This document shows, piece by piece, positions 6,815 through 14,525 of a stretch of 39,441 nucleotides of DNA. Position 1 is the stretch's first letter, and every line of letters starts with the position of its first letter. The notes under the pieces were generated by a model that was given only the letters and a program-made list of their open reading frames with translations, had not been told where the DNA came from and searched no databases. Source of the stretch: CAYFMH01 sp964344775. GTDB lineage: Bacteria; Patescibacteriota; Gracilibacteria; UBA4473. The DNA is taken from contig CAYFOO010000007.1 of assembly GCA_964344775.1 (NCBI GenBank), positions 1 through 39,441 of the forward strand, written 5' to 3'. A program made the position numbers and the translations under genes.

Positions 6815-7885
6815 ATGATGATTGTTGAAGAAGAAAATGCACAAACTACCAAAGGAAACTCCGTTATTTCCACCAATTCTACCGAAGAAACGGAGGCTTT
6901 TGAAAATAAACTCAGGCCGCAATCTTTCGATGAGTACGTGGGACAAAAAGAAGTAAAAGGTAATCTGACGGTCTTTTGCCAAGCGGCGAAAAAGAGAGAA
7001 GAACCGCTCGATCATACGCTTTTTTATGGACCTCCGGGGCTGGGGAAAACTACGTTGGCCATGATTTTAGCCGGAGAAATGGGAACCAATCTCCGTATCA
7101 CCTCCGGTCCAGCTCTTGAAAAACCAGGGGATTTGGCGGCCATTCTTACAAATCTGAACGAGCACGATCTGCTTTTTATCGATGAAATCCACCGATTACG
7201 TCGTCCCGTGGAAGAGATCCTCTATTCAGCGATGGAAGACTTTGCCATCGATCTGGTGGTAGGAAAGGGGCCCTCTGCTCGCACGATGCGATTAAACATT
7301 CCGAAGTTCACATTAGTTGGTTCCACCACAAAAGCCTCCATGCTCGCCAGTCCTCTCAGAGATCGATTTGGACATGTAGAAAAACTCCGATACTACGAAC
7401 CTGCTGAAATCGCTCAAATCATCCATCGCTCTGCCAACCTACTGGAAGTAAAAATCGAAGAAAAAGCCTCTGATAAACTAGCTCACTGCTCTCGTAGAAC
7501 TCCTCGAGTAGCCAACCGTCTGCTTCGCAGAATGCGAGACTTCGCTGAAATCCTACACGAAGGAGAAATCACCGAAAAAGTGGTAGAAAAAGGCCTTGTA
7601 GATCTTTCTATTGATAAAAATGGACTAGATTTTGCTGATCAGGAATATCTCAAAACATTGTGTGAAAAATTCGCAGGTGGTCCAGTGGGACTCTCCACGA
7701 TTGCAGCTGCGATTGGCGAAGATGAAAACACAATCGAAGAAATGATCGAACCGTTTCTCATCCGTGAAGGATTTCTCCAGAAAACGCCAAAAGGGAGAAC
7801 CGCAACCGAGTCAGCTTTTTCACACCTGGGAATTGCAGGAAAACAAAATACAAATACTTCGGCCGGACTCACACTGGACCTCTAA
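6815..7885 (+). CDS. ruvB: Holliday junction branch migration helicase RuvB
   Basis: A 356-aa AAA+ ATPase that drives branch migration with RuvA at Holliday junctions. Landmarks: LRPQSFDEYVGQ at the start of the AAA+ domain, Walker A GPPGLGKTT (72-80), Walker B LLFIDEIHRL with DEIH at 123-126, sensor-1 region FTLVGSTTKASMLASPLRDRFG (with the arginine finger), sensor-2 and small domain, and the C-terminal winged helix ending FLQKTPKGRTATESAFSHLG. The N-terminal 30 residues are a poorly conserved acidic lead, so the true start might be the second Met, one codon later. ruvA and ruvC are not in the window. Confidence 0.96.
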   Translation: MMIVEEENAQTTKGNSVISTNSTEETEAFENKLRPQSFDEYVGQKEVKGNLTVFCQAAKKREEPLDHTLFYGPPGLGKTTLAMILAGEMGTNLRITSGPALEKPGDLAAILTNLNEHDLLFIDEIHRLRRPVEEILYSAMEDFAIDLVVGKGPSARTMRLNIPKFTLVGSTTKASMLASPLRDRFGHVEKLRYYEPAEIAQIIHRSANLLEVKIEEKASDKLAHCSRRTPRVANRLLRRMRDFAEILHEGEITEKVVEKGLVDLSIDKNGLDFADQEYLKTLCEKFAGGPVGLSTIAAAIGEDENTIEEMIEPFLIREGFLQKTPKGRTATESAFSHLGIAGKQNTNTSAGLTLDL

Positions 7886-7951
7886 TCTTGACGACCAAAA
7901 ATTTAGGATTATAAAACTCCGTACAGGGGGGGGGTTTTTATTTTTTGAAAA

Positions 7952-8275
7952 ATGGGAACATTAGCAGAAATATTCAAAGACTTTGACCATGATCAAGTTT
8001 TTGAAGGGGAGAAAAGAGAGGTCATCGGACTTTTGGAAATAGAAAAAGCGGTAGGAGTAACGAAGAAAAGGGTTAATGAACTTTTGGAAAAAAAATCGAA
8101 AGAATTAACTATTACTTTTAAGAAAAACCAACTGAACCCAGGAAATAGAAGAATGTCTCAAGGGCGGATTTATTTAAGCGATGGGAAAAACACAGATGCT
8201 TATGGTCTAGATGGAAAATTACATTTTAGCTTAAAAGATGGAGATGTGAAAATGGCTGAAAAACAAAAAGAATAA
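7952..8275 (+). CDS. Hypothetical protein
   Basis: A 107-aa highly charged protein of unrecognised family, just downstream of ruvB on the same strand and ending three bases before the convergent argS stop. The middle (VIGLLEIEKAVGVTKKRVNELLEKKSKEL, about residues 25-53) could be a helix-turn-helix-like helical pair. The second half is polar with beta character (RIYLSDGKNTDAYGLDGKLHFSLKDGDV). A run of nine G followed by T-rich DNA (7926-7945) lies 17 bases upstream of the start, where such a tract may slip or stall polymerase. Confidence 0.55.
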   Translation: MGTLAEIFKDFDHDQVFEGEKREVIGLLEIEKAVGVTKKRVNELLEKKSKELTITFKKNQLNPGNRRMSQGRIYLSDGKNTDAYGLDGKLHFSLKDGDVKMAEKQKE

Positions 8276-8277
8276 AT

Positions 8278-9960
8278 CTACATCTTCTCCGGAATCTCAA
8301 TCCCCAGGATCGCCAATCCCGCCTCGAGTACTTCAAACACTTTTCTAGCCAATGCCAATCGGGACTTTTTGAGATCCTCCGTTTCCGCATTCAAAACTGA
8401 ATGTTCTGCATAATAACTCGACCATGTTTGTGCGAGTTCTAGTAAATAAGTCACCACGTAAGTTGGATTTTTGGTCTCAGCCGCACGCTCGATTGCTTTT
8501 TGAAATTCAAGAATTTTTACGCCGAGGGGTTTTTCTTCATTTCCAAAAAATTCGTAATTCGTAATTTGTAATTTGTCATTGATTTCCGCTTTTCGAAAAA
8601 TTGACCTCAACCTCACCCCCGCATACTGCAGATATGGTCCCGTTGCTCCTTCGAATGCGATGGATTTTTTAGAATCAAATGTGATGGACTTCCTCGGGCT
8701 TGTAGAAAGGAGGTAAAACTTCCAAGCGGCGTTCATAATCTGTTCAGCAACAACTTTTGCATCTTTTTCAGTCATGTCTGGGTTTCTTTCTTTGATCTCA
8801 ATCAATGCCATATCGGATAATTCATCCATCAAATCATCCGCATCTACTACTGTTCCTTCTCGAGATTTCATCCGTCCCTCAGGAAGATTTACCAACCCGT
8901 ATCCGAGATGATACAAATGATCTGCTGAAATAAGACCTAGTTTTTCTAAGCACGCAAAAAGCACTTGAAAGTGATAATTTTGTTCATCAGCCACCACCCA
9001 GATCTGCTGATCGGGGTTGAAATCTTCTTGTTTGAGCAAAGTTGTGGCAATGTCTTGGGTTATGTACACGGTGGTCCCATTTGATCTGAGAAGTACCTTT
9101 TCTCCCAATCCTTCTGCCTCCAGATCAATCATCACAGCCCCATCTTTTTTCTGTAAAATCCCTTTTTCCAAGCCTTCGAGAACATATTCTTTTCCTTCTT
9201 TGTACAAATCTGATTCATAGTATTTTTTATCAAATGTAACCCCCTGCCGATCATAAGTAATTTGATAGCCCTCAAACGCCCAATCATTCATTTTTCCCCA
9301 AAGTTCAAGAACTTCTTTTTTACCATCTTCCCAGTCCACTAGCATTTGCTGAGCCTCATCATTGAGCGATTCATCTTCTTTGGCCGCTTGGTCGAATTTC
9401 ACGTAATAATCTCCCACCAGATGATCTGGTTTTTGGCCAGTAGATTCTGGCGTTTCTCCACTACCAAACTTTTGGTAGGCCAACATAGACTTGCAGATGT
9501 GCACGCCTCGATCGTTAAAAATTGCCGTTCGAACCACATCCGCTCCCACAGACTCAAACAAGTTGGACACAGAAATTCCCAAAGCATGATTTCGCATGTG
9601 CCCGAGGTGTAGAGGTTTATTCGTATTTGGGCTGGAGTACTCCACCATGATTTTTTTGCCTTTGAGCACTTTAGAATTTAGTGGAGCAGCAAGGACTTTT
9701 TGGAAAAAAGCTTCGTTTGAAAAGAATAAATTTAGGTACGGCCCGGCAATTTCTGCTTTTTCGACCACGTCACACTTAGTCAAAATTTCTGCGATCTCCC
9801 CTGCAATCTGAGGAGGGGCTTTTTTGAGCTCTTTTGTTAGTTCAAAGAAAGACAAGGCCAGATCTCCGGTTTGTCCCTTGGGCACCGCAGAAAATTGGAC
9901 TTTTTCGGCCAAATTCTTGTCCCAGTTTTTGACGAGGAATTCGAGAATTAAGTTTTCCAT
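8278..9960 (-). CDS. argS: Arginyl-tRNA synthetase
   Basis: A 560-aa class I aminoacyl-tRNA synthetase that charges tRNA-Arg. N-terminal additional domain (about 1-95), then the HIGH motif as HLGH in VEYSSPNTNKPLHLGHMRNHALG, the catalytic insertions, the KMSK equivalent in RMKSREGTVVDADDL, and the C-terminal anticodon domain (GPYLQYAGVRLRS onward, DALR type). An odd stretch at about residues 459-471 (INDKLQITNYEFF) is encoded by attacga-type heptads (8548-8583) also found in intergenic repeats. This looks like an in-frame repeat insertion into the anticodon-binding domain, a surface site tolerant of extra residues. Confidence 0.96.
   Translation of the reverse strand: MENLILEFLVKNWDKNLAEKVQFSAVPKGQTGDLALSFFELTKELKKAPPQIAGEIAEILTKCDVVEKAEIAGPYLNLFFSNEAFFQKVLAAPLNSKVLKGKKIMVEYSSPNTNKPLHLGHMRNHALGISVSNLFESVGADVVRTAIFNDRGVHICKSMLAYQKFGSGETPESTGQKPDHLVGDYYVKFDQAAKEDESLNDEAQQMLVDWEDGKKEVLELWGKMNDWAFEGYQITYDRQGVTFDKKYYESDLYKEGKEYVLEGLEKGILQKKDGAVMIDLEAEGLGEKVLLRSNGTTVYITQDIATTLLKQEDFNPDQQIWVVADEQNYHFQVLFACLEKLGLISADHLYHLGYGLVNLPEGRMKSREGTVVDADDLMDELSDMALIEIKERNPDMTEKDAKVVAEQIMNAAWKFYLLSTSPRKSITFDSKKSIAFEGATGPYLQYAGVRLRSIFRKAEINDKLQITNYEFFGNEEKPLGVKILEFQKAIERAAETKNPTYVVTYLLELAQTWSSYYAEHSVLNAETEDLKKSRLALARKVFEVLEAGLAILGIEIPEKM
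8548..8583. repeat. attacga heptad repeat inside argS
   Basis: Plus strand reads ttcgtaattcgtaatttgta and continues with atttgtcatt: three to four ~7-bp units of the same kind as the intergenic patch 29063-29110. In argS it encodes NDKLQITNYE, outside any synthetase motif. Confidence 0.65.
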
Positions 9961-10069
9961 ATTTTGGTTTCACGTCTATTTAATCTTTTTTTTGTACAAT
10001 GACAAAGGTTTTTATAAGGAAGATGTGGAATCGATATTGACAAAATATAAAAAATAAGTACAAAAATTA

Positions 10070-10099
10070 TTGACACATGCTTAAAAAGCCAAGTAAAAT
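10070..10099 (+). promoter_or_regulatory. Promoter of the first Cys-containing orphan gene
   Basis: Perfect -35 TTGACA (10070-10075), 18-bp spacer, -10 TAAAAT (10094-10099), 18 bp before the start codon of the 10117 gene. The architecture is shared with the promoter at 10500-10529. Confidence 0.65.
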
Positions 10100-10116
10100 T
10101 AATTAAATTTATAAAC

Positions 10117-10419
10117 ATGGAATCAGAAATTGTCGTCAACGCTCCAGAAGAAACTCCTCCTGCTATTTGTTTCATAGAAAAGGGACCTTGTTGTCAAACT
10201 GCTGAAACTCTTAAAGAATTTTCTGGTGCAGTAGCAACTTGTCTTGGAAAATGTGAAAAGTTTAAAAATTTAGAAGCAACAGAGGGAAGAGATGGAGCAA
10301 GAACCATCTTAAGAAAAGGATTTGATTGTTCTAATGAAAGAGCAAGAGTAGAACATGAAAATCTCTCTTTTTTACTTCAAAGAACAAATGAAGGAAATTT
10401 ACATCAAGCTGAACTGTGA
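10117..10419 (+). CDS. Hypothetical Cys-containing protein
   Basis: One hundred residues, no recognised family. There are six Cys: an isolated Cys, a CC pair, C-x3-C and a later Cys (ICFIEKGPCC at about 17-26, CLGKCEKF at about 42-49, FDCSNE at about 70-75). No signal peptide or membrane segment is evident, so a metal site in the cytoplasm is more likely than disulfides; this is inference. It is preceded by a strong promoter (10070-10099), has no operon partner, and is followed by a second Cys-containing orphan with a very similar promoter. Confidence 0.55.
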   Translation: MESEIVVNAPEETPPAICFIEKGPCCQTAETLKEFSGAVATCLGKCEKFKNLEATEGRDGARTILRKGFDCSNERARVEHENLSFLLQRTNEGNLHQAEL

Positions 10420-10499
10420 TAACTAGTAGTTGTTCTATTTTCTGGAAGTAAAAATTTGACTTCCCCAAATTTAAGAATAAAACCCCTCTATCAAAAAAT

Positions 10500-10529
10500 T
10501 TGACGCACAAAAAAAGAAAGGCGTAAAAT
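10500..10529 (+). promoter_or_regulatory. Promoter of the second Cys-rich orphan gene
   Basis: -35 TTGACG (10500-10505), 18-bp spacer, -10 TAAAAT (10524-10529), about 35 bp before the 10564 start codon. The same hexamers (one base different) and spacing as 10070-10099 suggest co-regulation. Confidence 0.65.
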
Positions 10530-10563
10530 TTGATTGATAAAATAATTCCTAAAATTTATAAAA

Positions 10564-10893
10564 ATGGGACAGTTAGACAGAGGTACCATTGACCCCAAAA
10601 CTGGTGACTGCGAGGGGGATTGTGAAACGGTAAATTGCTGGGAAGATCAAGAATGTGCTCATGGACCAGGCTCAGAAAAAGAGTGTGTGGCTGCCTCCAT
10701 GAAAAAACCCTGTATCTCACTGGGAGGAACTTATTGTACAGAAGAAGTCGCTAGAACCGGAAAAAGGTTCAATAATTGTATGGGCTGTTCTACTGCTGAA
10801 AAATATCGAAAATTATATGGTATTGAGCAGGTAAATAGAGCTATCGCCCAAAAATTGAGGAAAGATCAACAAACGGGAATCCCATTAGGATAA
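10564..10893 (+). CDS. Hypothetical Cys-rich protein
   Basis: A 109-aa protein with nine Cys in the first ~80 residues (GDCEGDCETVNCWEDQEC, SEKECVAAS, KKPCISLGGTYC, NNCMGC). The pattern contains C-x3-C and C-x2-C spacings suitable for zinc or iron-sulfur binding, but matches no family I can name. The C-terminal third (STAEKYRKLYGIEQVNRAIAQKLRKDQQ) is basic and helical. No signal peptide is visible. It lies between another Cys-containing orphan and the trp operon and has its own promoter. Confidence 0.55.
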   Translation: MGQLDRGTIDPKTGDCEGDCETVNCWEDQECAHGPGSEKECVAASMKKPCISLGGTYCTEEVARTGKRFNNCMGCSTAEKYRKLYGIEQVNRAIAQKLRKDQQTGIPLG

Positions 10894-10920
10894 AAACTCA
10901 TTCCTCATTCAAATTTCCAT

Positions 10921-10968
10921 TTGACTTTCTTTTTTGGGTAGTTATATGTACTAGTATACTGATACATA
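10921..10968 (+). promoter_or_regulatory. trp operon promoter with TrpR-type palindromic operator
   Basis: -35 TTGACT (10921-10926), 16-bp spacer, -10-like TATATG (10943-10948). A 24-bp palindrome spans 10945-10968: outer arms TATGTA and TACATA, centre AGTATACT, with only two mismatched pairs. The inner 18 bases (10948-10965) GTACTAGTATACTGATAC match the E. coli trp operator core GTACTAGTTAACTAGTAC, quoted from memory, at 14 of 18 positions. The site covers the promoter and ends 11 bp before the trpR-like start codon, so repression by that protein with bound tryptophan is the natural inference. Confidence 0.7.
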
Positions 10969-10978
10969 AAAATTAAAA

Positions 10979-11257
10979 ATGCTTAATAAAAACAAGAAAT
11001 TTTTCCGAGAGCTGGCCGAGGTGATCGTCAAAATCAATAACCCCAAATTGGCCGATGATTTCCTGACCAATATCCTTACGCCTCCAGAAAAAGAAGAAAT
11101 CGCCCGACGTCTCCAAATCGTAAAAATGCTGATGAAAGGCATCCCTCAGAGAGAAGTAGCTGAAAAATTAGGAGTCAGTGTGGGAACGGTCAGTCGCGGA
11201 GCGAGGGAGCTGAAGTATGGGGCGAAGGGATTTGAAAAAATTCTTAGTAATGATTAA
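10979..11257 (+). CDS. trpR: TrpR/YerC family transcriptional repressor
   Basis: A 92-aa all-helical protein. LTPPEKEEIARRLQIVKMLMKG (about 38-59) and the helix-turn-helix IPQREVAEKLGVSVGTVSRGARELKYG (60-84) match the TrpR/YerC-YecD family. E. coli TrpR carries a similar recognition helix after a Gly-x-x-x-R turn. It is the first gene of the operon, directly behind a palindromic operator, and the second gene is trpE. So I infer a tryptophan-dependent autorepressor of the whole operon. Whether it binds tryptophan depends on residues I cannot test, and YerC-type relatives exist without a known ligand. Confidence 0.85.
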   Translation: MLNKNKKFFRELAEVIVKINNPKLADDFLTNILTPPEKEEIARRLQIVKMLMKGIPQREVAEKLGVSVGTVSRGARELKYGAKGFEKILSND

Positions 11258-11275
11258 TGAGTAATGAATAATGAG
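11241..11275. repeat. aatgagt-type heptad repeat at the trpR/trpE junction
   Basis: Units taatgag and taatgaa repeat across the trpR stop (11255-11257) and the trpE start (11271), so the trpE initiation region is itself repeat DNA without a clear Shine-Dalgarno. Confidence 0.55.
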
Positions 11276-12770
11276 TAATAATTTTTTATTTGGGCCGATA
11301 TCTTTGGTTGAATCCAGAAAGCCAATTTCACAAAAAGATTCTGCTGAAATATTCCGATCGCTCTACCAGGATTATGAATACAAAATGCTCCTGGAATCCA
11401 AAGATGTATCTCCGATTTACGGTCGAATGAGCCTGATTGGCGTTGATCCAATTTTACATTTGCAGGGCAAAGATGACACATTTGAAGTGGAAAGTTTGAA
11501 TGACCGAGGAAAGGCTTTTTTAAAAGCTCTTTCAAAAGATGATTTTGATCTCGTAGATGAGGTACATCTGTCGAACGAAAAGATCTCCGGAACGATCAAA
11601 AAACAAACCAAAGACACCGAATCCAAAGACTACGCCCACAAAAAAAATGTCGCCCAAGTGATCCGAATTTTTCTCGAGAAATTTAAAACGGATGAAAATT
11701 GTCCGCTCGGATTTTTTGGGGCTTTTGCGTACGATTTTGTGCGACTTTTTGAGGATATCGGGAACAACTTGCCGGGAAATGAAACGCCGGATTTTAATCT
11801 CTTTTTGTACGATACCTTCATCCGAATCGATCACATCCGGGAGACTTCAGAGATCATCGTTTTCCGAGATTCAGAGCCCGAGGGAGTGAAGGCTATTGAA
11901 GCAATTGAAACCAAGCTCAAAAAAGAAGTGCCAACGGTGGCAAATGCAAAAATTTCAGAAGACAAATTTATTTTCTCCAAGTCCGAATACGAAGACCTCG
12001 TCCAAACCGCCAACCAATACATCCTCGAGGGAGAGATTTTTGAAGTGGTTTTTGCCAACACGATGAAAGCTAAATTTAGCGGTGATCCTTTTACTCTGTA
12101 TCTGAAATATCGGGAAGCGAATCCTTCGCCGTACATGTTTTATTTTGACTTCGGGGATGAACAGCTCGTGGGTGCTTCTCCAGAGATGATGGTGCGTTGT
12201 GAGGATGGGGAGGTAAATCTTCGACCGATCTCCGGGACCAGCAAACGAGGAAAAAATCCAATCGAAGATCACGAAAATATGCTCGAGCTTCTCAATAGCG
12301 AAAAAGAACGGGCTGAGTTGGACATGCTCGTGGATCTCGGGCGAAACGATCTGACGCGAGTCTGTAAACCCGGGATCGAAGTTTCGGATTATCGATTTGT
12401 CGAAAAATATTCAAAAGTGATGCATACCGTCACCCATCTCACAGGTCATCTCCAAGATGAATGTACGGCTTTCGATGCACTCGTCAGCACGCTGAACAAT
12501 GGGACCCTCACCGGTGCCCCCAAAGTCCGAGCCATGGCAATCATCGAACAGCATGAGAAACAAAGACGAGGATACTATGGTGGAGCAGTAGGCTATCTCA
12601 CCTTCTCCGGAAATATGGATACGGGGATCACCATCCGGACAGCTCATATCCGAGACAATGAACTCTCCCTTTCGGCCGGAGCCAGTATCGTGTATGATTC
12701 GATCCCCGAGAACGAATACCAAGAAACGCTCAATAAAGCCGCGGCTTTTTTATCCCTCATCGATGACTAA
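11271..12770 (+). CDS. trpE: Anthranilate synthase component I
   Basis: A 499-aa chorismate-utilising enzyme. With TrpG it makes anthranilate from chorismate and glutamine. The N-terminal domain holds LLES (40-43), the motif tied to tryptophan feedback inhibition in this family. The catalytic domain shows LVGASPEMMVR, LRPISGTSKRGK, DMLVDLGRNDLTRVC, VMHTVTHLTGHL, TLTGAPKVRAMAIIEQHE, RRGYYGGAVGYL and ITIRTAHI, all in order. Length is normal. The start codon lies in repeat DNA 13 bases after trpR. The stop overlaps the ATG of the NYN gene by eight bases, so the next gene is translationally coupled. Confidence 0.96.
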   Translation: MSNNFLFGPISLVESRKPISQKDSAEIFRSLYQDYEYKMLLESKDVSPIYGRMSLIGVDPILHLQGKDDTFEVESLNDRGKAFLKALSKDDFDLVDEVHLSNEKISGTIKKQTKDTESKDYAHKKNVAQVIRIFLEKFKTDENCPLGFFGAFAYDFVRLFEDIGNNLPGNETPDFNLFLYDTFIRIDHIRETSEIIVFRDSEPEGVKAIEAIETKLKKEVPTVANAKISEDKFIFSKSEYEDLVQTANQYILEGEIFEVVFANTMKAKFSGDPFTLYLKYREANPSPYMFYFDFGDEQLVGASPEMMVRCEDGEVNLRPISGTSKRGKNPIEDHENMLELLNSEKERAELDMLVDLGRNDLTRVCKPGIEVSDYRFVEKYSKVMHTVTHLTGHLQDECTAFDALVSTLNNGTLTGAPKVRAMAIIEQHEKQRRGYYGGAVGYLTFSGNMDTGITIRTAHIRDNELSLSAGASIVYDSIPENEYQETLNKAAAFLSLIDD

Positions 12771-13323
12771 AAATATTTTTAAATCTTTTCGTCAAAATAC
12801 GATCATCTTCATTGATGGAGCAAATCTTTTTTATGCCCAAAAAAGCTTAAAAATCAAAATAGATTACCAACGACTGTATGATTTCCTTCATCAGTACAAA
12901 AGGATTGTGGAAGTTCGGATTTATTTAGCTTTTGATCACGAATCAGAAAAAGAAAAAAAGTTTGTAGAAAAATTAGAAAACATTGGTTATAAAGTTGTTC
13001 TCAAAAAATTAAAAATTATTAAACAAGGGCAAAATACGTTTATAAAAAAAGGAAATCTAGATATTGAATTGGCACTAGATGCTTATGAATTACAAGATAA
13101 ATACCGAACAATGGCACTGTTTTCTGGAGACAGTGATTTTTTAACCTTGATAAAAAAATTAAAAAGAAAAGCAAAAAGATGTGTTGTTTTTTCAACGAGA
13201 AAACACGTAGCCAAAGAACTAGTGCATTCGGCAAACAGCTATATTGAAATAAACCATTTCAAAAAACACATACAAAAAATCCCGGCCAAAGACCGGGATC
13301 AATTCACCCAGGATTGCTCCTGA
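12763..13323 (+). CDS. NYN (LabA/DUF88, PIN-like) domain nuclease, first copy
   Basis: A 186-aa protein of the NYN family, PIN-like metal-dependent RNases. The acidic site is complete: FIDGANLF (Asp18, Asn21), KKGNLDIELALDAYE (Asp100) and LFSGDSDF (Asp123, Asp125). The true start is the ATG at 12763, overlapping the trpE stop; the upstream open frame belongs to trpE. It sits between trpE and trpG, which are normally adjacent or fused. No link between NYN nucleases and tryptophan synthesis is known to me; it may be an inserted cargo gene or may process operon mRNA. The C-terminal codons contain a 7-bp GC hairpin (13279-13299). Confidence 0.85.
   Translation: MTKNIFKSFRQNTIIFIDGANLFYAQKSLKIKIDYQRLYDFLHQYKRIVEVRIYLAFDHESEKEKKFVEKLENIGYKVVLKKLKIIKQGQNTFIKKGNLDIELALDAYELQDKYRTMALFSGDSDFLTLIKKLKRKAKRCVVFSTRKHVAKELVHSANSYIEINHFKKHIQKIPAKDRDQFTQDCS
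13279..13299. repeat. GC-rich hairpin in the 3' end of the first NYN gene
   Basis: ATCCCGG (13279-13285) and CCGGGAT (13293-13299) form a perfect 7-bp stem with a 7-nt loop, in otherwise AT-rich coding DNA. No T-run follows, so it is not a classical terminator. Confidence 0.55.
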
Positions 13324-13372
13324 GGAGGAAATTACTTAAATTATATTTATCTTTGTTAAAGAAGTCAAGAAA

Positions 13373-13969
13373 ATGTCCCAATTCCAAAAAATCTGCATCA
13401 TCGACAACTTTGATTCTTTTACCTTCAATCTGGTGGATTACTTCCGACAGTTGGATTGTGATGTGGAGGTGTACCGAAACGATGTCGAAGTCGAAAAAAT
13501 TGAAGAAATAAATCCAGATCTGCTCGTCCTCTCCCCCGGCCCCTCGATCCCCAAAAAAGCCGGAAATCTGATGGCCATCATCGCGGCTTATGAGCAGAAA
13601 TATCCAATCTTTGGGGTCTGTCTCGGACACGAAGCACTGATCGAGCACTTCGGAGGAAGTCTCAAGCTCGTGAAACCGGTTCACGGAAAATCAACCATGA
13701 TGGATCATGATGGAAAAACCATTTTTACCGACCTAGAAAATCCATTCCTCGGAGGACGGTATCACTCGCTCGCGGCCGATGAAGTGCCGGATTGTTTTGA
13801 GGTTTCGGCCACATCTGATGACATCTGCATGGCGATTCGGCATCGCACATTGCCGATCGAGAGCGTACAATTTCATCCAGAATCTATCCTCACGATGAAG
13901 GGGAATAATGGGTTTAAGATGATTAAGAATGTGGTGGCGGGGAGGTTTGCAAATGTAGGAGGAAATTAA
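13373..13969 (+). CDS. trpG: Anthranilate synthase component II (glutamine amidotransferase)
   Basis: A 198-aa class I amidotransferase that hydrolyses glutamine and passes ammonia to TrpE. The triad is visible: nucleophile Cys83 in GVCLGHE, and His168 and Glu170 in VQFHPES. The N-terminal IIDNFDSFTFNLVDYF and LSPGPSIPKKAG (oxyanion region) are typical of TrpG/PabA. In this operon the partner is TrpE. A PabA role (folate) shared with a second synthase is possible in small genomes. It lies 49 bases after the first NYN gene. Confidence 0.95.
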   Translation: MSQFQKICIIDNFDSFTFNLVDYFRQLDCDVEVYRNDVEVEKIEEINPDLLVLSPGPSIPKKAGNLMAIIAAYEQKYPIFGVCLGHEALIEHFGGSLKLVKPVHGKSTMMDHDGKTIFTDLENPFLGGRYHSLAADEVPDCFEVSATSDDICMAIRHRTLPIESVQFHPESILTMKGNNGFKMIKNVVAGRFANVGGN

Positions 13970-13981
13970 TAAAGTTTTTTC

Positions 13982-14455
13982 ATGAATACAGAATTTACAT
14001 CCGACGAAAAAAATTTGATTGAGTATGCCAAAAAATCAGTCATAAAGTACAACAAAATGTGCCATGAAAAAGGTGGAATTGATACGCTCTATTCTTTTTT
14101 GGTGTCGGATAGTGGGAAAATCCATGATGGAGCTTGTTTTGAGCCAAACCTTGCTCAAGCAACTATTTGTGGAGAAAGGCATGCGATTGCAAATATGATT
14201 TTTGACGAAGATTATTCGGCTAAAATAAAACATATAGTGGTGGCAGATCCCGTCCCAGAAGTGCAAGAGAAAAGCACCCCTCCTTGTGGAACTTGTCGGC
14301 ATCTTATCTGGCAATTTGGAACTTCAGAAACATCCGTTATTTGCATGCAATATATTCAGCAAAAAGACGGCTGGATTTTCCCCAAGATTGAGAAACATTT
14401 TATTAAAGATTTGTATCCTTACCCATACGAACCAAAACCAGATTTGTGGGATTAA
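13982..14455 (+). CDS. Cytidine deaminase-like protein
   Basis: A 157-aa zinc deaminase. Cys63-Gly-Glu65 in TICGERHAIANM is the ligand and catalytic Glu, and PPCGTCRH supplies Cys102 and Cys105: the C-x-E plus P-C-G-x-C arrangement of homotetrameric cytidine deaminases (Cdd) and related blasticidin-S deaminases. It probably converts (deoxy)cytidine to (deoxy)uridine, though the substrate-strand sequence departs from classic Cdd, so another small aminated base is possible. It starts 12 bases after trpG and so shares the trp transcript, with no obvious pathway link to tryptophan. The ~25 residues at the C-terminus (YPYPYEPKPDLWD) are an unusual Pro/Tyr-rich tail. Confidence 0.75.
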   Translation: MNTEFTSDEKNLIEYAKKSVIKYNKMCHEKGGIDTLYSFLVSDSGKIHDGACFEPNLAQATICGERHAIANMIFDEDYSAKIKHIVVADPVPEVQEKSTPPCGTCRHLIWQFGTSETSVICMQYIQQKDGWIFPKIEKHFIKDLYPYPYEPKPDLWD

Positions 14456-14465
14456 AAAAATCAAA

Positions 14466-14525
14466 ATGTACCAAACCATCATTCAAAAACTCACCGATAA
14501 AAATTTGCCCAATCAAATAAAATGA
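14466..14525 (+). pseudogene. Duplicated 5' fragment of trpD
   Basis: Nineteen codons (MYQTIIQKLTDKNLPNQIK then TGA) that copy the start of the real trpD at 15135 (MYQTIVQKLTDKKLLNQ). Over the first ~52 bases only three differ. The TGA overlaps the ATG of the second NYN gene (ATGA, 14522-14525). So trpD translation initiation now leads into the NYN gene, which appears to have been inserted at the trpD start with duplication of the target. Confidence 0.8.

Noticed and set aside
12658..12762. Upstream extension of the first NYN gene by 35 codons
   Set aside because: It is a shadow of the trpE 3' end in another frame. The ATG overlapping the trpE stop is the natural start.
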